Below are positions 32,139 through 41,160 of a stretch of DNA of 64,000 bases, piece after piece. The number at the start of each line of letters is the position of its first letter. Within the stretch, counting starts at the first letter, position 1. The translations under genes and the position numbers were made by a program. This DNA comes from Pseudanabaena sp. FACHB-1998 (lineage in GTDB: Bacteria; Cyanobacteriota; Cyanobacteriia; Pseudanabaenales; Pseudanabaenaceae): contig NZ_JACJQA010000008.1 of assembly GCF_014696355.1 (NCBI RefSeq), positions 1-64,000 on the forward strand. The letters are read 5' to 3'. Below the pieces are notes generated by a model. That model saw only the letters and a list, made by a program, of their open reading frames with translations. It was not told the origin of the DNA and did not search any database.

Positions 32139-34604
32139 ATGATCAATCCCCCCCTAATAGCTAAATCAAACCGAAACCTAGCGGAATTTGGACTAGATTT
32201 CAAAAATCCTCGCTGGTGGCTCGAAATCACACTCATAATTGTGGTTTATTTTGCAGTATCTTGGAGCGTGGTTAATGGGATACCCAAAAATCCTGTTACT
32301 CCCTCTCCTCTCTGGCCAGGAGCAGGAATTATTGTCGGATTATTACTAGTCTGGGGGCGATCGCGATGGTTTGGGGTTTTTTTAGGGACATTTCTCTATA
32401 ACTTACATAGGCGAGGATTTACGGTCATCCTGCCGCCTTTAGGTGCAAGTATTGGTTCCACAATTGGAGCTTTGATTACAGTCTCGCTAATTTTAAAATT
32501 TACCCGCACGGACTACCCCATTCGCCAAGTTCGTCATGTGGTCATGTTTTCCCTATGTGCCATCTTTACTGGCGTGATATTTCAAGCAAGCATCGGTATT
32601 CTCTCCTACGTTTCTTTTATGAGTAAGGTTTGGACTGATTTGCCAAGTGTGTTTTTTAATTGGTGGATTGGGGATGCCATTAGTATTTTACTTTTTGCGC
32701 CCTTAGTTTTTACTTGGGTGCGATCGCCTAAGGATTCTAAGATCAAGTCTTGGCTAAATTGGGAAGTATGGGCGGTTTTATCGGGGCTAACTATTGTTGC
32801 TTATCTGGCTTTTTACAAGAGTCAACCCATCGAGTATCTACTTTTGCCGCCCTTACTTTGGTCAGCCTTTCGCTTTGGCTCTAAATTCACTACTACGATA
32901 GTAATGCTGGTCTCCATGACCGCTACAATTGCCACGGCAAATTCCATTGGAGTTTTTTATAAGCCGCAAGTCAATGGGAACTCAGTTCTATTACTGCAAA
33001 TATTTATGGGCGTGATAGCAATTACGACCATGTCGGTGTTGGCGATCGTGGCGGAAAATGATCGAGCTAATCTTCGTTTACAGAGATCTAACATTGACCT
33101 AGAACAAAGGGTGGTCGAACGAACTCAAGAACTCCAGCAAAGTGAAGCAAAATCAAGGCAACTTGCCGCCAAAGCAGAAGCCGCCAATCAAGCCAAAAGT
33201 GTATTTATTGCCAACATGAGCCATGAATTGCGATCGCCTTTAAATGCAGTAATTGGCTTCTCGCAACTGATGCTACGAACTACAAATTTGCCCATTGAGC
33301 ATTATGAAAATGCCAGCATTATTTATCGAAGTGGTGAGTATCTCTTAACCTTGATTAATAACATTCTCGATTTATCGAAAATCGAAGCTGGTAAAACCAC
33401 TCTCAATGCTCAAAATTTCGATCTATATCATCTAATCGACGATGTAGAAGATATGCTGCAACTAAGGGCGGCAAATGCAGGATTAAATCTCGTAATTGAG
33501 CGTGAAGAGAATGTGCCGCAGTATATCTGCACCGATGCCTTGAAGTTACGGCAGGTCTTAATTAATTTGATCGGAAATGCGATTAAGTTTACGGGATCGG
33601 GTTCCATTTTATTAAACCTGAGCAATGCCAGTATTTCCGAACAGGAATATATTCTCGATTTTAGGGTGAGCGATACGGGCGTGGGGATTGCGGAGGAAGA
33701 ACTCGCTAATTTGTTTACTTCCTTTACACAGGCTCAGGCAGGACGTGAGAAGCAAGAGGGAACTGGACTAGGATTAGCCATTAGTCAAAAGTTTGTGCAG
33801 TTGATGGGGGGTAATATTTCGGCGAGCAGTGAATTAGGTAAAGGTACTACTTTTCAATTTCAGATTCAGGCTCAGTTAGGCAAGGAAGCAGAGCAGGAAA
33901 CCAAACCCAAAAGACGCGCTTTGGCGCTTGCGCCCAATCAAGCAACCTATAGAATCTTGGTAGTTGATGATAAACCTGTTAATTGCCAATTATTAGTTAA
34001 GTTATTACGACCCATGGGATTTGAAGTACAAGAGGCGAGTAATGGACAGGAAGCGATCGCGATCTGGGATCAATGGGAACCCCACTTAATTTGGATGGAT
34101 ATGCGAATGCCTGTAATGGATGGCTATGAGGCGACTAAATATATTAAATCCACAACTAAAGGTAGTGCTACGGCAATTATTGCTTTAACGGCCAGTGTTT
34201 TAGAAGAGGAGAAAGCGATCGTGCGATCGGCGGGTTGTGATGATTTTATTCGGAAGCCGTTTAGCGAGCAGATAATTTTTGATACCTTAGCCAAACATTT
34301 AGGGGTGCTGTATGTTTATGAAAAAACACCTAGTCTGGCTAATGAATTAGATTCTAAATTGGATCTACCTTTAATATCTGAGAATTTAAGGATCATGTCG
34401 AATGAATGGATCGTACAATTATACGAGTCGTCCCTAGAAGCAGATAAGAACTTAGTTATGCAACTGATCGAAGAAATTCCCGAAAAAGAGGTTTTCTTGG
34501 CGCGATCGCTTACTAAGCTAGCCCGTAACTTTCAATTCGAGAAATTAATTGATTTAGTCGAACCTCTTATTTCTTCAACATCCTCCCCTCTGGGTAGTGA
34601 GTAA
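32139..34604 (+). CDS. MASE1 membrane hybrid histidine kinase
   Basis: An 821-residue kinase starting at the ATG MINPPLIAKS; a TTG start ten codons earlier would overlap uup. Residues about 25-310 form the eight-helix MASE1 sensor (WPGAGIIVGLLLVWGRSRWF, WWIGDAISILLFAP). A coiled coil leads to the DHp helix with H in FIANMSHELRSPLNAVIG, then the ATPase domain with LINLIGNAIKFT, VSDTGVGIAEEEL and GTGLGLAIS. A receiver domain follows with Asp in IWMDMRMPVMDG. The last 90 residues are helical. Lies directly after uup and 101 bases before a REC-PAS gene; the last two may form one signalling path. Confidence 0.94.
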   Translation: MINPPLIAKSNRNLAEFGLDFKNPRWWLEITLIIVVYFAVSWSVVNGIPKNPVTPSPLWPGAGIIVGLLLVWGRSRWFGVFLGTFLYNLHRRGFTVILPPLGASIGSTIGALITVSLILKFTRTDYPIRQVRHVVMFSLCAIFTGVIFQASIGILSYVSFMSKVWTDLPSVFFNWWIGDAISILLFAPLVFTWVRSPKDSKIKSWLNWEVWAVLSGLTIVAYLAFYKSQPIEYLLLPPLLWSAFRFGSKFTTTIVMLVSMTATIATANSIGVFYKPQVNGNSVLLLQIFMGVIAITTMSVLAIVAENDRANLRLQRSNIDLEQRVVERTQELQQSEAKSRQLAAKAEAANQAKSVFIANMSHELRSPLNAVIGFSQLMLRTTNLPIEHYENASIIYRSGEYLLTLINNILDLSKIEAGKTTLNAQNFDLYHLIDDVEDMLQLRAANAGLNLVIEREENVPQYICTDALKLRQVLINLIGNAIKFTGSGSILLNLSNASISEQEYILDFRVSDTGVGIAEEELANLFTSFTQAQAGREKQEGTGLGLAISQKFVQLMGGNISASSELGKGTTFQFQIQAQLGKEAEQETKPKRRALALAPNQATYRILVVDDKPVNCQLLVKLLRPMGFEVQEASNGQEAIAIWDQWEPHLIWMDMRMPVMDGYEATKYIKSTTKGSATAIIALTASVLEEEKAIVRSAGCDDFIRKPFSEQIIFDTLAKHLGVLYVYEKTPSLANELDSKLDLPLISENLRIMSNEWIVQLYESSLEADKNLVMQLIEEIPEKEVFLARSLTKLARNFQFEKLIDLVEPLISSTSSPLGSE

Positions 34605-34705
34605 TTATACCAAAGCACCAAATGTCTACCCTATTATTCGCTTTATTTTGTATTTATCTAAAATGCGCTTCCATACTAGTTCAATTCACGACAGATTCTT
34701 AATTC

Positions 34706-35527
34706 ATGAGCTACAATCCTTCGCTTGAAATAATGACGGGTAATATTCTGCTAGTAGATGATTTACCAGAAAACTTACAACTACTTAGTGACCTTCTCAT
34801 TAGCCTTGGCTACAGTGTGCGTAGCGTGACTAGCGGGAAAATGGCTCTCAAAACGGTTAAAGTCAAACGTCCCGACTTAATCTTATTAGATATTAAGATG
34901 CCTGATATGGACGGTTATCAAGTTTGTCAAGCTCTAAAAGCCGATGAAGATTTAAAGGATATTCCTGTCATTTTTATTAGTGCTTTAGATGATGTGTTTG
35001 ATAAGGTGAAGGCTTTTTGGTCGGGTGGGGTTGATTATATTTCTAAGCCTTTTCAGAGTGAAGAGGTGGTTGTCCGCTTAGAAAATCAACTGACCATTCA
35101 ACGCCAAAAACGGGCTCTGCAAGATGCGATCGCGCGGCATAAAGAAACGGAGGAGATGCTATATCAGTCACGGGCTTTAGTTACTAGTGTGCTGAATAGT
35201 GTGTCCGACGGAATTGCCGCAACCCAATCAGTTCGCGATCCGACGACAGGGGATATTGTGGATTTTCGCTGTGTTGTGGTTAATCCTGTGATTGCCAAAT
35301 TGTTCGATCGCAGTCGGGAGGATTTGATCGGTAGATTAGTACTCAGGAAATTTTTAGAACGGGTTAATCCTGCGCTATTTCAAAAATTAATTAATGTAGT
35401 CGAGGCTAATAGCACTCTCCAAGAAGAGATCTTCTATGAAGCGGAACCTAGCGGTTGGTATCAATTGATTGCCATAAAATTGGGTGATGGCTTCACGGTG
35501 ACTTTGCGACATATGCCAGACAAGTAG
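34706..35527 (+). CDS. REC-PAS response regulator
   Basis: A 273-residue protein: receiver domain at 10-130 with phosphoacceptor in LILLDIKMPDMDGYQV, acidic DD near the start, S in FISALDD and K in ISKPFQSEE. A short coiled coil follows, then a PAS-like domain at about 155-270 (LVTSVLNSVSDGIAATQSVR, then VVVNPVIAKLFDRSREDLIG). No kinase or DNA-binding output. Position after the MASE1 hybrid kinase suggests a phosphorelay partner. A bidirectional hairpin follows. Confidence 0.92.
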   Translation: MSYNPSLEIMTGNILLVDDLPENLQLLSDLLISLGYSVRSVTSGKMALKTVKVKRPDLILLDIKMPDMDGYQVCQALKADEDLKDIPVIFISALDDVFDKVKAFWSGGVDYISKPFQSEEVVVRLENQLTIQRQKRALQDAIARHKETEEMLYQSRALVTSVLNSVSDGIAATQSVRDPTTGDIVDFRCVVVNPVIAKLFDRSREDLIGRLVLRKFLERVNPALFQKLINVVEANSTLQEEIFYEAEPSGWYQLIAIKLGDGFTVTLRHMPDK

Positions 35528-35557
35528 CTTGATTTGACCGCGATAGGTGCTTTAAAG

Positions 35558-35596
35558 TCAATTCAAAGGCGGCGCATTGCGCCGCCTTTGAATTGA
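35558..35596. terminator. Bidirectional terminator, REC-PAS gene / M23 gene
   Basis: Perfect palindrome TCAATTCAAAGGCGGCGCA-T-... with core GGCGGCGCATTGCGCCGCC, 30 bases after one stop and two bases from the other. Confidence 0.88.
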
Positions 35597-35598
35597 TT

Positions 35599-36639
35599 TT
35601 AGGCTTTGTTACTAGACTTAGGCGATTGAGCGAGATATTTTTGCAACTGTTCCATTGCCAATATCAACTGCGGCGTAGGATCGATCGCCACCATGCCCTC
35701 CTTCATCTTGCGCCATAGCTCAAAATGGAGATGAGGACCAGTCGCTAAGCCAGTACTACCGACTAAGCCGATAACTGTGCCTTGCTTGACTTCTTCTCCC
35801 GCCTTGACCAATACCTCCGAGAGGTGAGCATAGCGGGTTTCATGGGTATCACCGTGGGAGATCACCACGATTAAGCCATAACCACCGAGCCAGCCTGCAA
35901 TTTCCACACGCCCGCTAAAGGCCGCGACGACGGGAGTTCCTTCCGCAGCCGCGAGATCGGTTCCTTGGTGAAAGCGCACTTGCCCTGTCACGGGATGCAC
36001 GCGACTACCAAAAATTGAACTGACGATGGATGGTGAAATCAAAGGGAATAGCATTTGCTTATCGCCATTGCTAGGCAAGCTCATGGCAGCAATTTCTTGG
36101 GGAGTGAGGCGGCGCACCTGTAGGGCAGTTTCTCCAGAAGAGGCAGCATATAGAACGTTTTCGCCTTGATAATTGCTTTGAGAATAGTTCTGTTGGCGAT
36201 CGCGACTAACTGCCACAGTTGGATTGCAATAATCGCTATCCCGCTCCAACATGCTGCTTGCCTTAAACTTGCAACCAGTGGAACGATTTTCTAAGACAAC
36301 TTCCACGGGTTCGGATATTTGCGGAGTAGGTTCCGATCGCGTAGGCAAGACAATATTAGAATTAGATTCCACTTTGATTTGGATACCTTCGCGATTGTCG
36401 GCGGAGTTATCAATGGGAACTTCGGGCGCTTTGATTTCCCTGAGGTCATTTTGGATGGGCGCGATCGCTGGTTGCGATTGCACAGCGGGAGAAATGGGTT
36501 GCGCGAGATTGATATCGGGGGAAATAGCTGACTTAGACGCGGCGTATGCTGAGCCAACCAAAGCATAGTTATTTGAGGAGACGCAAAGCAGAGTAGCTAA
36601 GGTAAGGGTAGAGATTGTGGATTTTCGCATATTTCGCAT
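35599..36639 (-). CDS. M23-family (LytM) peptidase, exported
   Basis: A 346-residue protein with a signal peptide (residues 1-33, ending AYAASKS). A 150-residue low-complexity P, Q, N and S-rich region follows. The LytM zinc-peptidase domain occupies about 200-320. Zinc ligands are H and D in VRFHQGTDLAA and the second H in GPHLHFELWR; GYGLIVVISHGDTHETRYAH and GLVGSTGLATG complete the fold. It would cut peptidoglycan cross-bridges in the periplasm, or anchor as an envelope protein. The start (36639) is 11 bases from the end of birA on the same strand, so an operon is likely. Confidence 0.92.
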   Translation of the reverse strand: MRNMRKSTISTLTLATLLCVSSNNYALVGSAYAASKSAISPDINLAQPISPAVQSQPAIAPIQNDLREIKAPEVPIDNSADNREGIQIKVESNSNIVLPTRSEPTPQISEPVEVVLENRSTGCKFKASSMLERDSDYCNPTVAVSRDRQQNYSQSNYQGENVLYAASSGETALQVRRLTPQEIAAMSLPSNGDKQMLFPLISPSIVSSIFGSRVHPVTGQVRFHQGTDLAAAEGTPVVAAFSGRVEIAGWLGGYGLIVVISHGDTHETRYAHLSEVLVKAGEEVKQGTVIGLVGSTGLATGPHLHFELWRKMKEGMVAIDPTPQLILAMEQLQKYLAQSPKSSNKA

Positions 36640-36649
36640 AGTGGTGAGT

Positions 36650-37438
36650 CTACTGATAGCCGACAGAAAAGGTTTGAGGCTGATAGATCGCGTCTTGGCA
36701 ATTGCCCTCCCATCTTACTACCAGTTCGCCTGTTGGTCTAATGTCGATTATTTGACCTTGAAGTTCCCGACTATCAATGGTTTTATGCCCTGTTCTATAC
36801 ACAGTGCGATCGCTCAGCATTTCTAAATATTCCGTTAAAATCTCGATCATGTCGTCATCTTTGCTACGCATCTGCCACATTTGTACTCCTTTTAAGACAA
36901 CTTCGATCAATTCATCCATACTGGATAAGGTGGTGGGTAATTCGCCCAGAGCGATCGCCCCTTTGGGGACTTCATTTGTCCAGTTGATCCCAATGCCCAC
37001 GACAGCATAGCGAATTTGGTTAGCCTCAATCCTTGTCTCGGTGAGGATGCCGCCTACTTTTCGGCGATCGATCAACAAATCATTCAGCCACTTTAGCTGC
37101 ACATTTACTCCCGTCTCATTGAGCGCCTTGGCGATGCCCCAAGCTGTCCCCATCGTAATTTGGTGAGCATTCGCTGCCGCTAATTGGGGCTGTAAAATGA
37201 CAGACATAAATAAGCCGCCTAAGTCCGATTGCCAACTATGTCCCCTTTGCCCACGTCCTTTAGTTTGACGCTTGGCAATAATTACGGTATTTCCCAGATT
37301 AGGCTGCGGCTGGCGATCAATCAGCCGCCAAGCTTCGCTATTGGTGGAGTCGATTTCTTCATAGCGAAATACCGAAAACATTTGATGGGTTGGTTGCTTT
37401 TGTTGATTAGTTTGTTGATTATTCTCAGAAAGTTGCAT
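36650..37438 (-). CDS. birA: Biotin--[acetyl-CoA-carboxylase] ligase
   Basis: A 262-residue group I ligase without a DNA-binding N-terminus, so not a repressor. It adenylates biotin and attaches it to AccB. Motifs: EEIDSTNSEAWRL, the biotin-binding loop KRQTKGRGQRGHSWQS, LGGLFMSVILQP and LKWLNDLLIDRRKVGGILTE with the catalytic Lys. The C-terminal SH3-like domain ends in GELVVRWEG. Its ATG lies one base from the ATG of the divergent trmN6 gene. The M23 gene follows after 10 bases. Confidence 0.94.
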   Translation of the reverse strand: MQLSENNQQTNQQKQPTHQMFSVFRYEEIDSTNSEAWRLIDRQPQPNLGNTVIIAKRQTKGRGQRGHSWQSDLGGLFMSVILQPQLAAANAHQITMGTAWGIAKALNETGVNVQLKWLNDLLIDRRKVGGILTETRIEANQIRYAVVGIGINWTNEVPKGAIALGELPTTLSSMDELIEVVLKGVQMWQMRSKDDDMIEILTEYLEMLSDRTVYRTGHKTIDSRELQGQIIDIRPTGELVVRWEGNCQDAIYQPQTFSVGYQ

Positions 37439-37439
37439 T

Positions 37440-38216
37440 ATGCCTCGTCATCAAAAATCTACTTTTCACTTTAAACAATTTGCGGTCAATCAGGACAAAT
37501 GCGCCATGAAAGTCGGAACCGACAGCATTTTATTAGGCGCTTGGGTTAGGGTTCCTGAGAAGGGACGAGTTTTAGATATTGGTACGGGTACGGGCTTACT
37601 CGCTTTGATGTTGGCTCAGCGATCAAGATCAGCGCTTATTGATGCGGTGGAAATTGATGATTTTGCCTATGCACAAGCCTTAGAGAATGTCCATAATTCA
37701 CCTTGGGGCGATCGCCTCAAAGTTTATCACAGCAGCATTCAAGACTTTGCTAAAGATAATTTTGATGCTCTGCCTGTGACCGAACATCAAAATTATCAAT
37801 ATGATCTGATTATTTCTAATCCGCCATTTTTTGAAAAGTCTTATAAAGCGCCGTATCAGGCAAGAACCCTTGCGCGGCATAGTGACAGCCTTTTGCAAAG
37901 CGATATTTTACAAATTGCTCAGAAATTACTTAAGCCTAGCGGCCTTTTAGCGGTGGTTTATCCCACGGATTTAGCCAATATGTTTATGAGTAAGGCGGAG
38001 GCTTTTAATTTATTTGGCGATCGCAAGTTGTATGTAAAGCCGAATCTCCAAAATTCCGTTAAACGCATTTTATTAGAATTAAAAAAAGAACTAAAAAAAG
38101 AACTAAAAAAAGATCGCCATCTTCTACAGGAAAGTCAAATTACAATTGAAGAAAGCAAACATATTTATACTGCCGATTACATTGCCCTAGTCAAAGACTT
38201 TTATCTCAATATGTGA
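37440..38216 (+). CDS. trmN6: tRNA1(Val) A37 N6-methyltransferase-like protein
   Basis: A 258-residue class I SAM methyltransferase. The opening STFHFKQFAVNQDKCAMKVG with GTDSILLGAW is the TrmN6/YfiC signature. SAM site: VLDIGTGTGLLALMLAQR and DAVEIDDFAYAQA; catalytic NPPF in IISNPPFFEKSYK. Expected to methylate N6 of A37 in one tRNA-Val. Near the C-terminus, three 12-base repeats encode KKELKKELKK. Starts one base from the divergent birA ATG. Confidence 0.9.
   Translation: MPRHQKSTFHFKQFAVNQDKCAMKVGTDSILLGAWVRVPEKGRVLDIGTGTGLLALMLAQRSRSALIDAVEIDDFAYAQALENVHNSPWGDRLKVYHSSIQDFAKDNFDALPVTEHQNYQYDLIISNPPFFEKSYKAPYQARTLARHSDSLLQSDILQIAQKLLKPSGLLAVVYPTDLANMFMSKAEAFNLFGDRKLYVKPNLQNSVKRILLELKKELKKELKKDRHLLQESQITIEESKHIYTADYIALVKDFYLNM
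38076..38111. repeat. Tandem repeat, 3 x 12 bases, within trmN6
   Basis: GAA(C/T)TAAAAAAA three times in frame, encoding E-L-K-K units. The A7 runs are slippage-prone. Confidence 0.85.
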
Positions 38217-38276
38217 CCACCCCCCAGCCTCCTCTCCCATTAAAGATGCGGAGGAGTAAGACCCAGTAAAAAGCCC

Positions 38277-38744
38277 ATGACGCAAACTTCTTTAACTTCC
38301 TTACCAAACCCAGCGATCGCTGAAGGTCATCTCAGGCGCGTTCATCATATCGCCTTAAATGTGCGCGATATGCAAGCCTCCTGTAATTTTTATGGCAATA
38401 TTTTGGGACTGCATCAACTAATTGGCGATGAAGTGCCTAGCACGCTTATTGATTTGGTCGCCGCAGGTAAAGTGGCTAATTTCCAGACTCCCGATGGCAC
38501 AATTCTCGATCTTTTTTGGGAACCTGAGTTAATTCCCCCCGATCCTGATCCGCAAAAACAATTTACTAGAGCTAATCATCTTGCTTTTGATATTGACCCT
38601 GAGTTATTTGATCAAGCGGTAATGACCTTGCGATCGCACCAAGTTGCTATTGAAGGCGAACCCGTTACGCGCCCCACAGGAAGAGGGATCTATTTTTACG
38701 ATCCTGACGGTTTCCTAATCGAAATTCGCTGTGATCCTGAATAG
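38277..38744 (+). CDS. VOC (glyoxalase/bleomycin-resistance fold) protein
   Basis: A 155-residue protein. The first beta-alpha unit is RRVHHIALNVRDMQASCNFY with metal-ligand His, and the last is GRGIYFYDPDGFLIEIRCDP with metal-ligand Glu. A second His occurs in NHLAFDIDPE. The fold fits a single VOC domain pair as in lactoylglutathione lyase-like or dioxygenase-like proteins; substrate not predictable. Starts 60 bases after trmN6, so co-transcription is possible. Confidence 0.87.
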   Translation: MTQTSLTSLPNPAIAEGHLRRVHHIALNVRDMQASCNFYGNILGLHQLIGDEVPSTLIDLVAAGKVANFQTPDGTILDLFWEPELIPPDPDPQKQFTRANHLAFDIDPELFDQAVMTLRSHQVAIEGEPVTRPTGRGIYFYDPDGFLIEIRCDPE

Positions 38745-38746
38745 GA

Positions 38747-38772
38747 CTCAAACAGCCTGTGGGCTGTTTGAG
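38747..38772 (+). terminator. Hairpin after the VOC gene
   Basis: Perfect 11-bp arms CTCAAACAGCC/GGCTGTTTGAG with TGTG loop, two bases after the stop codon. No T-run follows, but a C/G repeat does. Confidence 0.65.
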
Positions 38773-38775
38773 AAG

Positions 38776-38842
38776 CCCCCCCTAGCCCCCCAATTCTGGG
38801 GGGAATAGATTGCAGTCCCCCAGAATTGGGGGATTTAGGGGG
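38776..38842. repeat. C/G-run inverted repeat, second copy type
   Basis: Left part CCCCCTAGCCCCCCAATTCT, right part CCCAGAATTGGGGGATTTAG and GGGG. Same family as 29767-29836. Confidence 0.7.
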
Positions 38843-38887
38843 CAGAAATACAGACTTTACAGAAAAGTTTGGATTAGTTCTTATTTC

Positions 38888-38928
38888 CTCTCAATAAAGG
38901 CGGCGCAAAGCGCCGCCTTTATTGAGAG
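38888..38928. terminator. Bidirectional terminator over the menE 3' end
   Basis: Perfect 19-bp arms CTCTCAATAAAGGCGGCGC with AAA loop; core GGCGGCGCAAAGCGCCGCC. The arms include the last menE codons and its stop. Confidence 0.88.
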
Positions 38929-40412
38929 ATGAAATCGCGAATATTTTGGCGTAATAGCTTGCCTGAAGCAGTCTTGGGCAAAGATTCCCAAATGTAGATC
39001 GATTTTGGCAACTTATATTTAGCAAGAGATTTTTGCAAACAAAATTCTCGAACTTCGGCTAAAGATAATTCGGAACTCGCTACCATTACCGCAGCCACAC
39101 TTTCGCCCCATTCTGAATCGCTAACTCCCACCACACAAACTTCCGCGATCGCAGGGTGTTGCAACAAAATCGCTTCGATTTCCGATGGATAGATATTTTC
39201 TCCACCACTAATAATCAAATCTGAGCGACGGCTTACTACATAGAGATAACCATCGCGATCGCGGTAGCCCAGATCCCCAGTCGGGAACCAATATTCTTGA
39301 TGAAGATTAGGCTCATGCTTGGGTTGATGGAGATAGCCAGTCATTAAGCTAGGGCTTTGGACAAGGATTTGACCAATTTCGTCGATCTCAACTTCTTGTT
39401 CAGGATTATCTAACTCCACAATGCGAAGGCGATTGCCAAATAGAGGTAATCCCACCGATCCGCGTTTCGAGGCTAATTTCTGTGATGGCATCGTGGTAAT
39501 TTGAGAAGCAGTTTCCGTCATGCCATAGGTGGGCAAAATCAGTAGATTTAATTCCAGACATTGCTCGATTAAGTCAGGATCAGCAGGTGCGCCACCTAGC
39601 AAAACTGCTCTTACCTTGGAATTACAGAGATTTTGCGCCAGAGGATGTCTCAATAAACGGGTGAGCATGGTCGGCACTAGGGAAATGAGCGTAACCCCTT
39701 GATTAGCGATCGCCGTTAAGACCTCCTGCTCATCAAATTTCGGTAAAAGTGTAATCGCTGTCCCATAAATCACACTTCGCCATGCGATCGCCAATCCCCC
39801 CACATGAAACATCGGCATACATAACAGCCAATTGTCTTGATGATTAATTCTCAAATGTAAAGCCGAGGTGATCGCGCTATGGAAATGATTGTGATAAGTT
39901 AAAGGAACCGCCTTGGGCTTGCCTGTAGTGCCTGAAGTATAGAAAATCCCCTGTATATTTTCTAAATTAATGTTCTCATTCTGATTTTTAATTCTAGATA
40001 AAAGAATAGAACTAGAGCAATTTTCCACTATTAAATCCTGAATCTGATCTTGTAAGTTTTTTGCTAAGTCTTGCGTAAATTCGTCACAAATTAAATATTG
40101 AGCCTGACTATCTTCTATTTGCCAATTTAGTTCTGCTGCTGTGAGACGGGTATTCAAAAAAACAGCGATCGCTTCGCTTTGGACAAGCGCATGAACGATC
40201 AGTAAATAATGCGGATGATTGGTTAGCAATAACCCCACGCGATCGCCTGCCTGCACGCCTAAGCCTTGCAAATATGCGATCCATAATTCCACTTCAGCCT
40301 GTAGTTGGCTATAAGTCCAATGCTTTACCTCTTGAGTAGGACTGACGAAATTAAGCGCGATCGCCTCTGGATTTTGTCGCGATCGTTGTAATAGCCAGTT
40401 AGGAAAATGCAT
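38919..40412 (-). CDS. menE: 2-succinylbenzoate--CoA ligase (MenE-like)
   Basis: A 497-residue adenylate-forming enzyme. ATP loop YTSGTTGKPKAVPLTYHNHF, core motif YGMTETASQI, hinge GDLGYRDRDGYLYVVSRRSD and catalytic Lys near the end in KTASGKLLRQNIR. The size and the LGGAPADPDLIEQ block fit MenE, which activates o-succinylbenzoate for phylloquinone (photosystem I). No other men gene is adjacent, so the specificity rests on sequence pattern; a general acyl-CoA ligase is the alternative. Confidence 0.85.
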   Translation of the reverse strand: MHFPNWLLQRSRQNPEAIALNFVSPTQEVKHWTYSQLQAEVELWIAYLQGLGVQAGDRVGLLLTNHPHYLLIVHALVQSEAIAVFLNTRLTAAELNWQIEDSQAQYLICDEFTQDLAKNLQDQIQDLIVENCSSSILLSRIKNQNENINLENIQGIFYTSGTTGKPKAVPLTYHNHFHSAITSALHLRINHQDNWLLCMPMFHVGGLAIAWRSVIYGTAITLLPKFDEQEVLTAIANQGVTLISLVPTMLTRLLRHPLAQNLCNSKVRAVLLGGAPADPDLIEQCLELNLLILPTYGMTETASQITTMPSQKLASKRGSVGLPLFGNRLRIVELDNPEQEVEIDEIGQILVQSPSLMTGYLHQPKHEPNLHQEYWFPTGDLGYRDRDGYLYVVSRRSDLIISGGENIYPSEIEAILLQHPAIAEVCVVGVSDSEWGESVAAVMVASSELSLAEVREFCLQKSLAKYKLPKSIYIWESLPKTASGKLLRQNIRDFISQ

Positions 40413-40579
40413 ACAGGTTTTTGACTTAGTTAGGACTTACGCAATGCTAACGAATTTACTGGGTTTTGAGTGGATGTGGCGCTACACTACATCAGAAAGC
40501 GCACCTCACAGGGGGCGCTTCTATAAACCATTTAGGATTGCTATAGCTATATAATCAATTTAGAGAATAACTGAGGAAA

Positions 40580-40960
40580 ATGGCAATGAATCCATTTGGT
40601 GGCATCGTCCAGAAAGCATTTTATCTAGGTTTAGGCTTGGCGACTGTCGCAGGTGAAAAGGCAGGCGCAACCATCAACGAACTCCGTACTCAAGCCAGCA
40701 AACTAGCCGATGAGCTAGTAGATCGGGGGGAAATGACCACCGAAGAAGCGCGTAAATTTGTAGATGATCTGGTGCGTAATGCCCAAAAGCCAATCGGGGA
40801 CGATCAAAGCTCCTCTAATCCCACAGGCAAAGATGCTCCCCGCACGATCGCGATCGATGATGAGGAAGATAGTGATTCCAATAGAAAACCTGACGAAGTA
40901 GATTTACTCAAGGATAAAGTGCAAGCGCTACAAGATGAACTCCGTCGTTTGCAAAAATGA
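40580..40960 (+). CDS. Phasin-like small protein
   Basis: A 126-residue protein starting MAMNPFGGIVQKAFYLGLGL; an alternative start at 40586 has better spacing from GAGGAAA. The first 30 residues are amphipathic-hydrophobic, followed by a helix INELRTQASKLADELVDRGE, then TTEEARKFVDDLV, an acidic disordered stretch and a C-terminal coiled coil LLKDKVQALQDELRRLQK. This is the layout of phasin-family polyhydroxyalkanoate granule-associated proteins annotated in cyanobacteria. Function is inferred weakly. The long 5' region (40413-40579) contains a TTAGGACTTACGCA repeat. Confidence 0.7.
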   Translation: MAMNPFGGIVQKAFYLGLGLATVAGEKAGATINELRTQASKLADELVDRGEMTTEEARKFVDDLVRNAQKPIGDDQSSSNPTGKDAPRTIAIDDEEDSDSNRKPDEVDLLKDKVQALQDELRRLQK

Positions 40961-40980
40961 TAATTTCTCAATGGCACTCT

Positions 40981-41027
40981 CTTCCCACTCAAGAAATAGC
41001 TAGGCTAGCTATTTCTTGAGTGGGAAG
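40981..41027. repeat. Palindrome with 23-bp perfect arms
   Basis: CTTCCCACTCAAGAAATAGC with single-base centre, 20 bases after the phasin-like gene. Preceded by CACTCTCTTCCC, which matches the ends of the element at 43727. Probably a terminator. Confidence 0.85.
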
Positions 41028-41065
41028 GGTTAAGTGGCAGCGCTTTACGCCGCCACTTAACCCTT
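41025..41065. repeat. Second hairpin before cynS
   Basis: 14-bp arms AAGGGTTAAGTGGC with inner AGCGCTTTACGCC, overlapping the end of the previous palindrome. The two stems are mutually exclusive at 41025-41027. Confidence 0.75.
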
Positions 41066-41160
41066 GGGAAAATTGCTATATAATCCTTAGAAAGATTGGG
41101 TCACGCATCTTTGCACATACCCACTTATCTGACACCTAAAGCCCAAAAAATCTAAGAATT

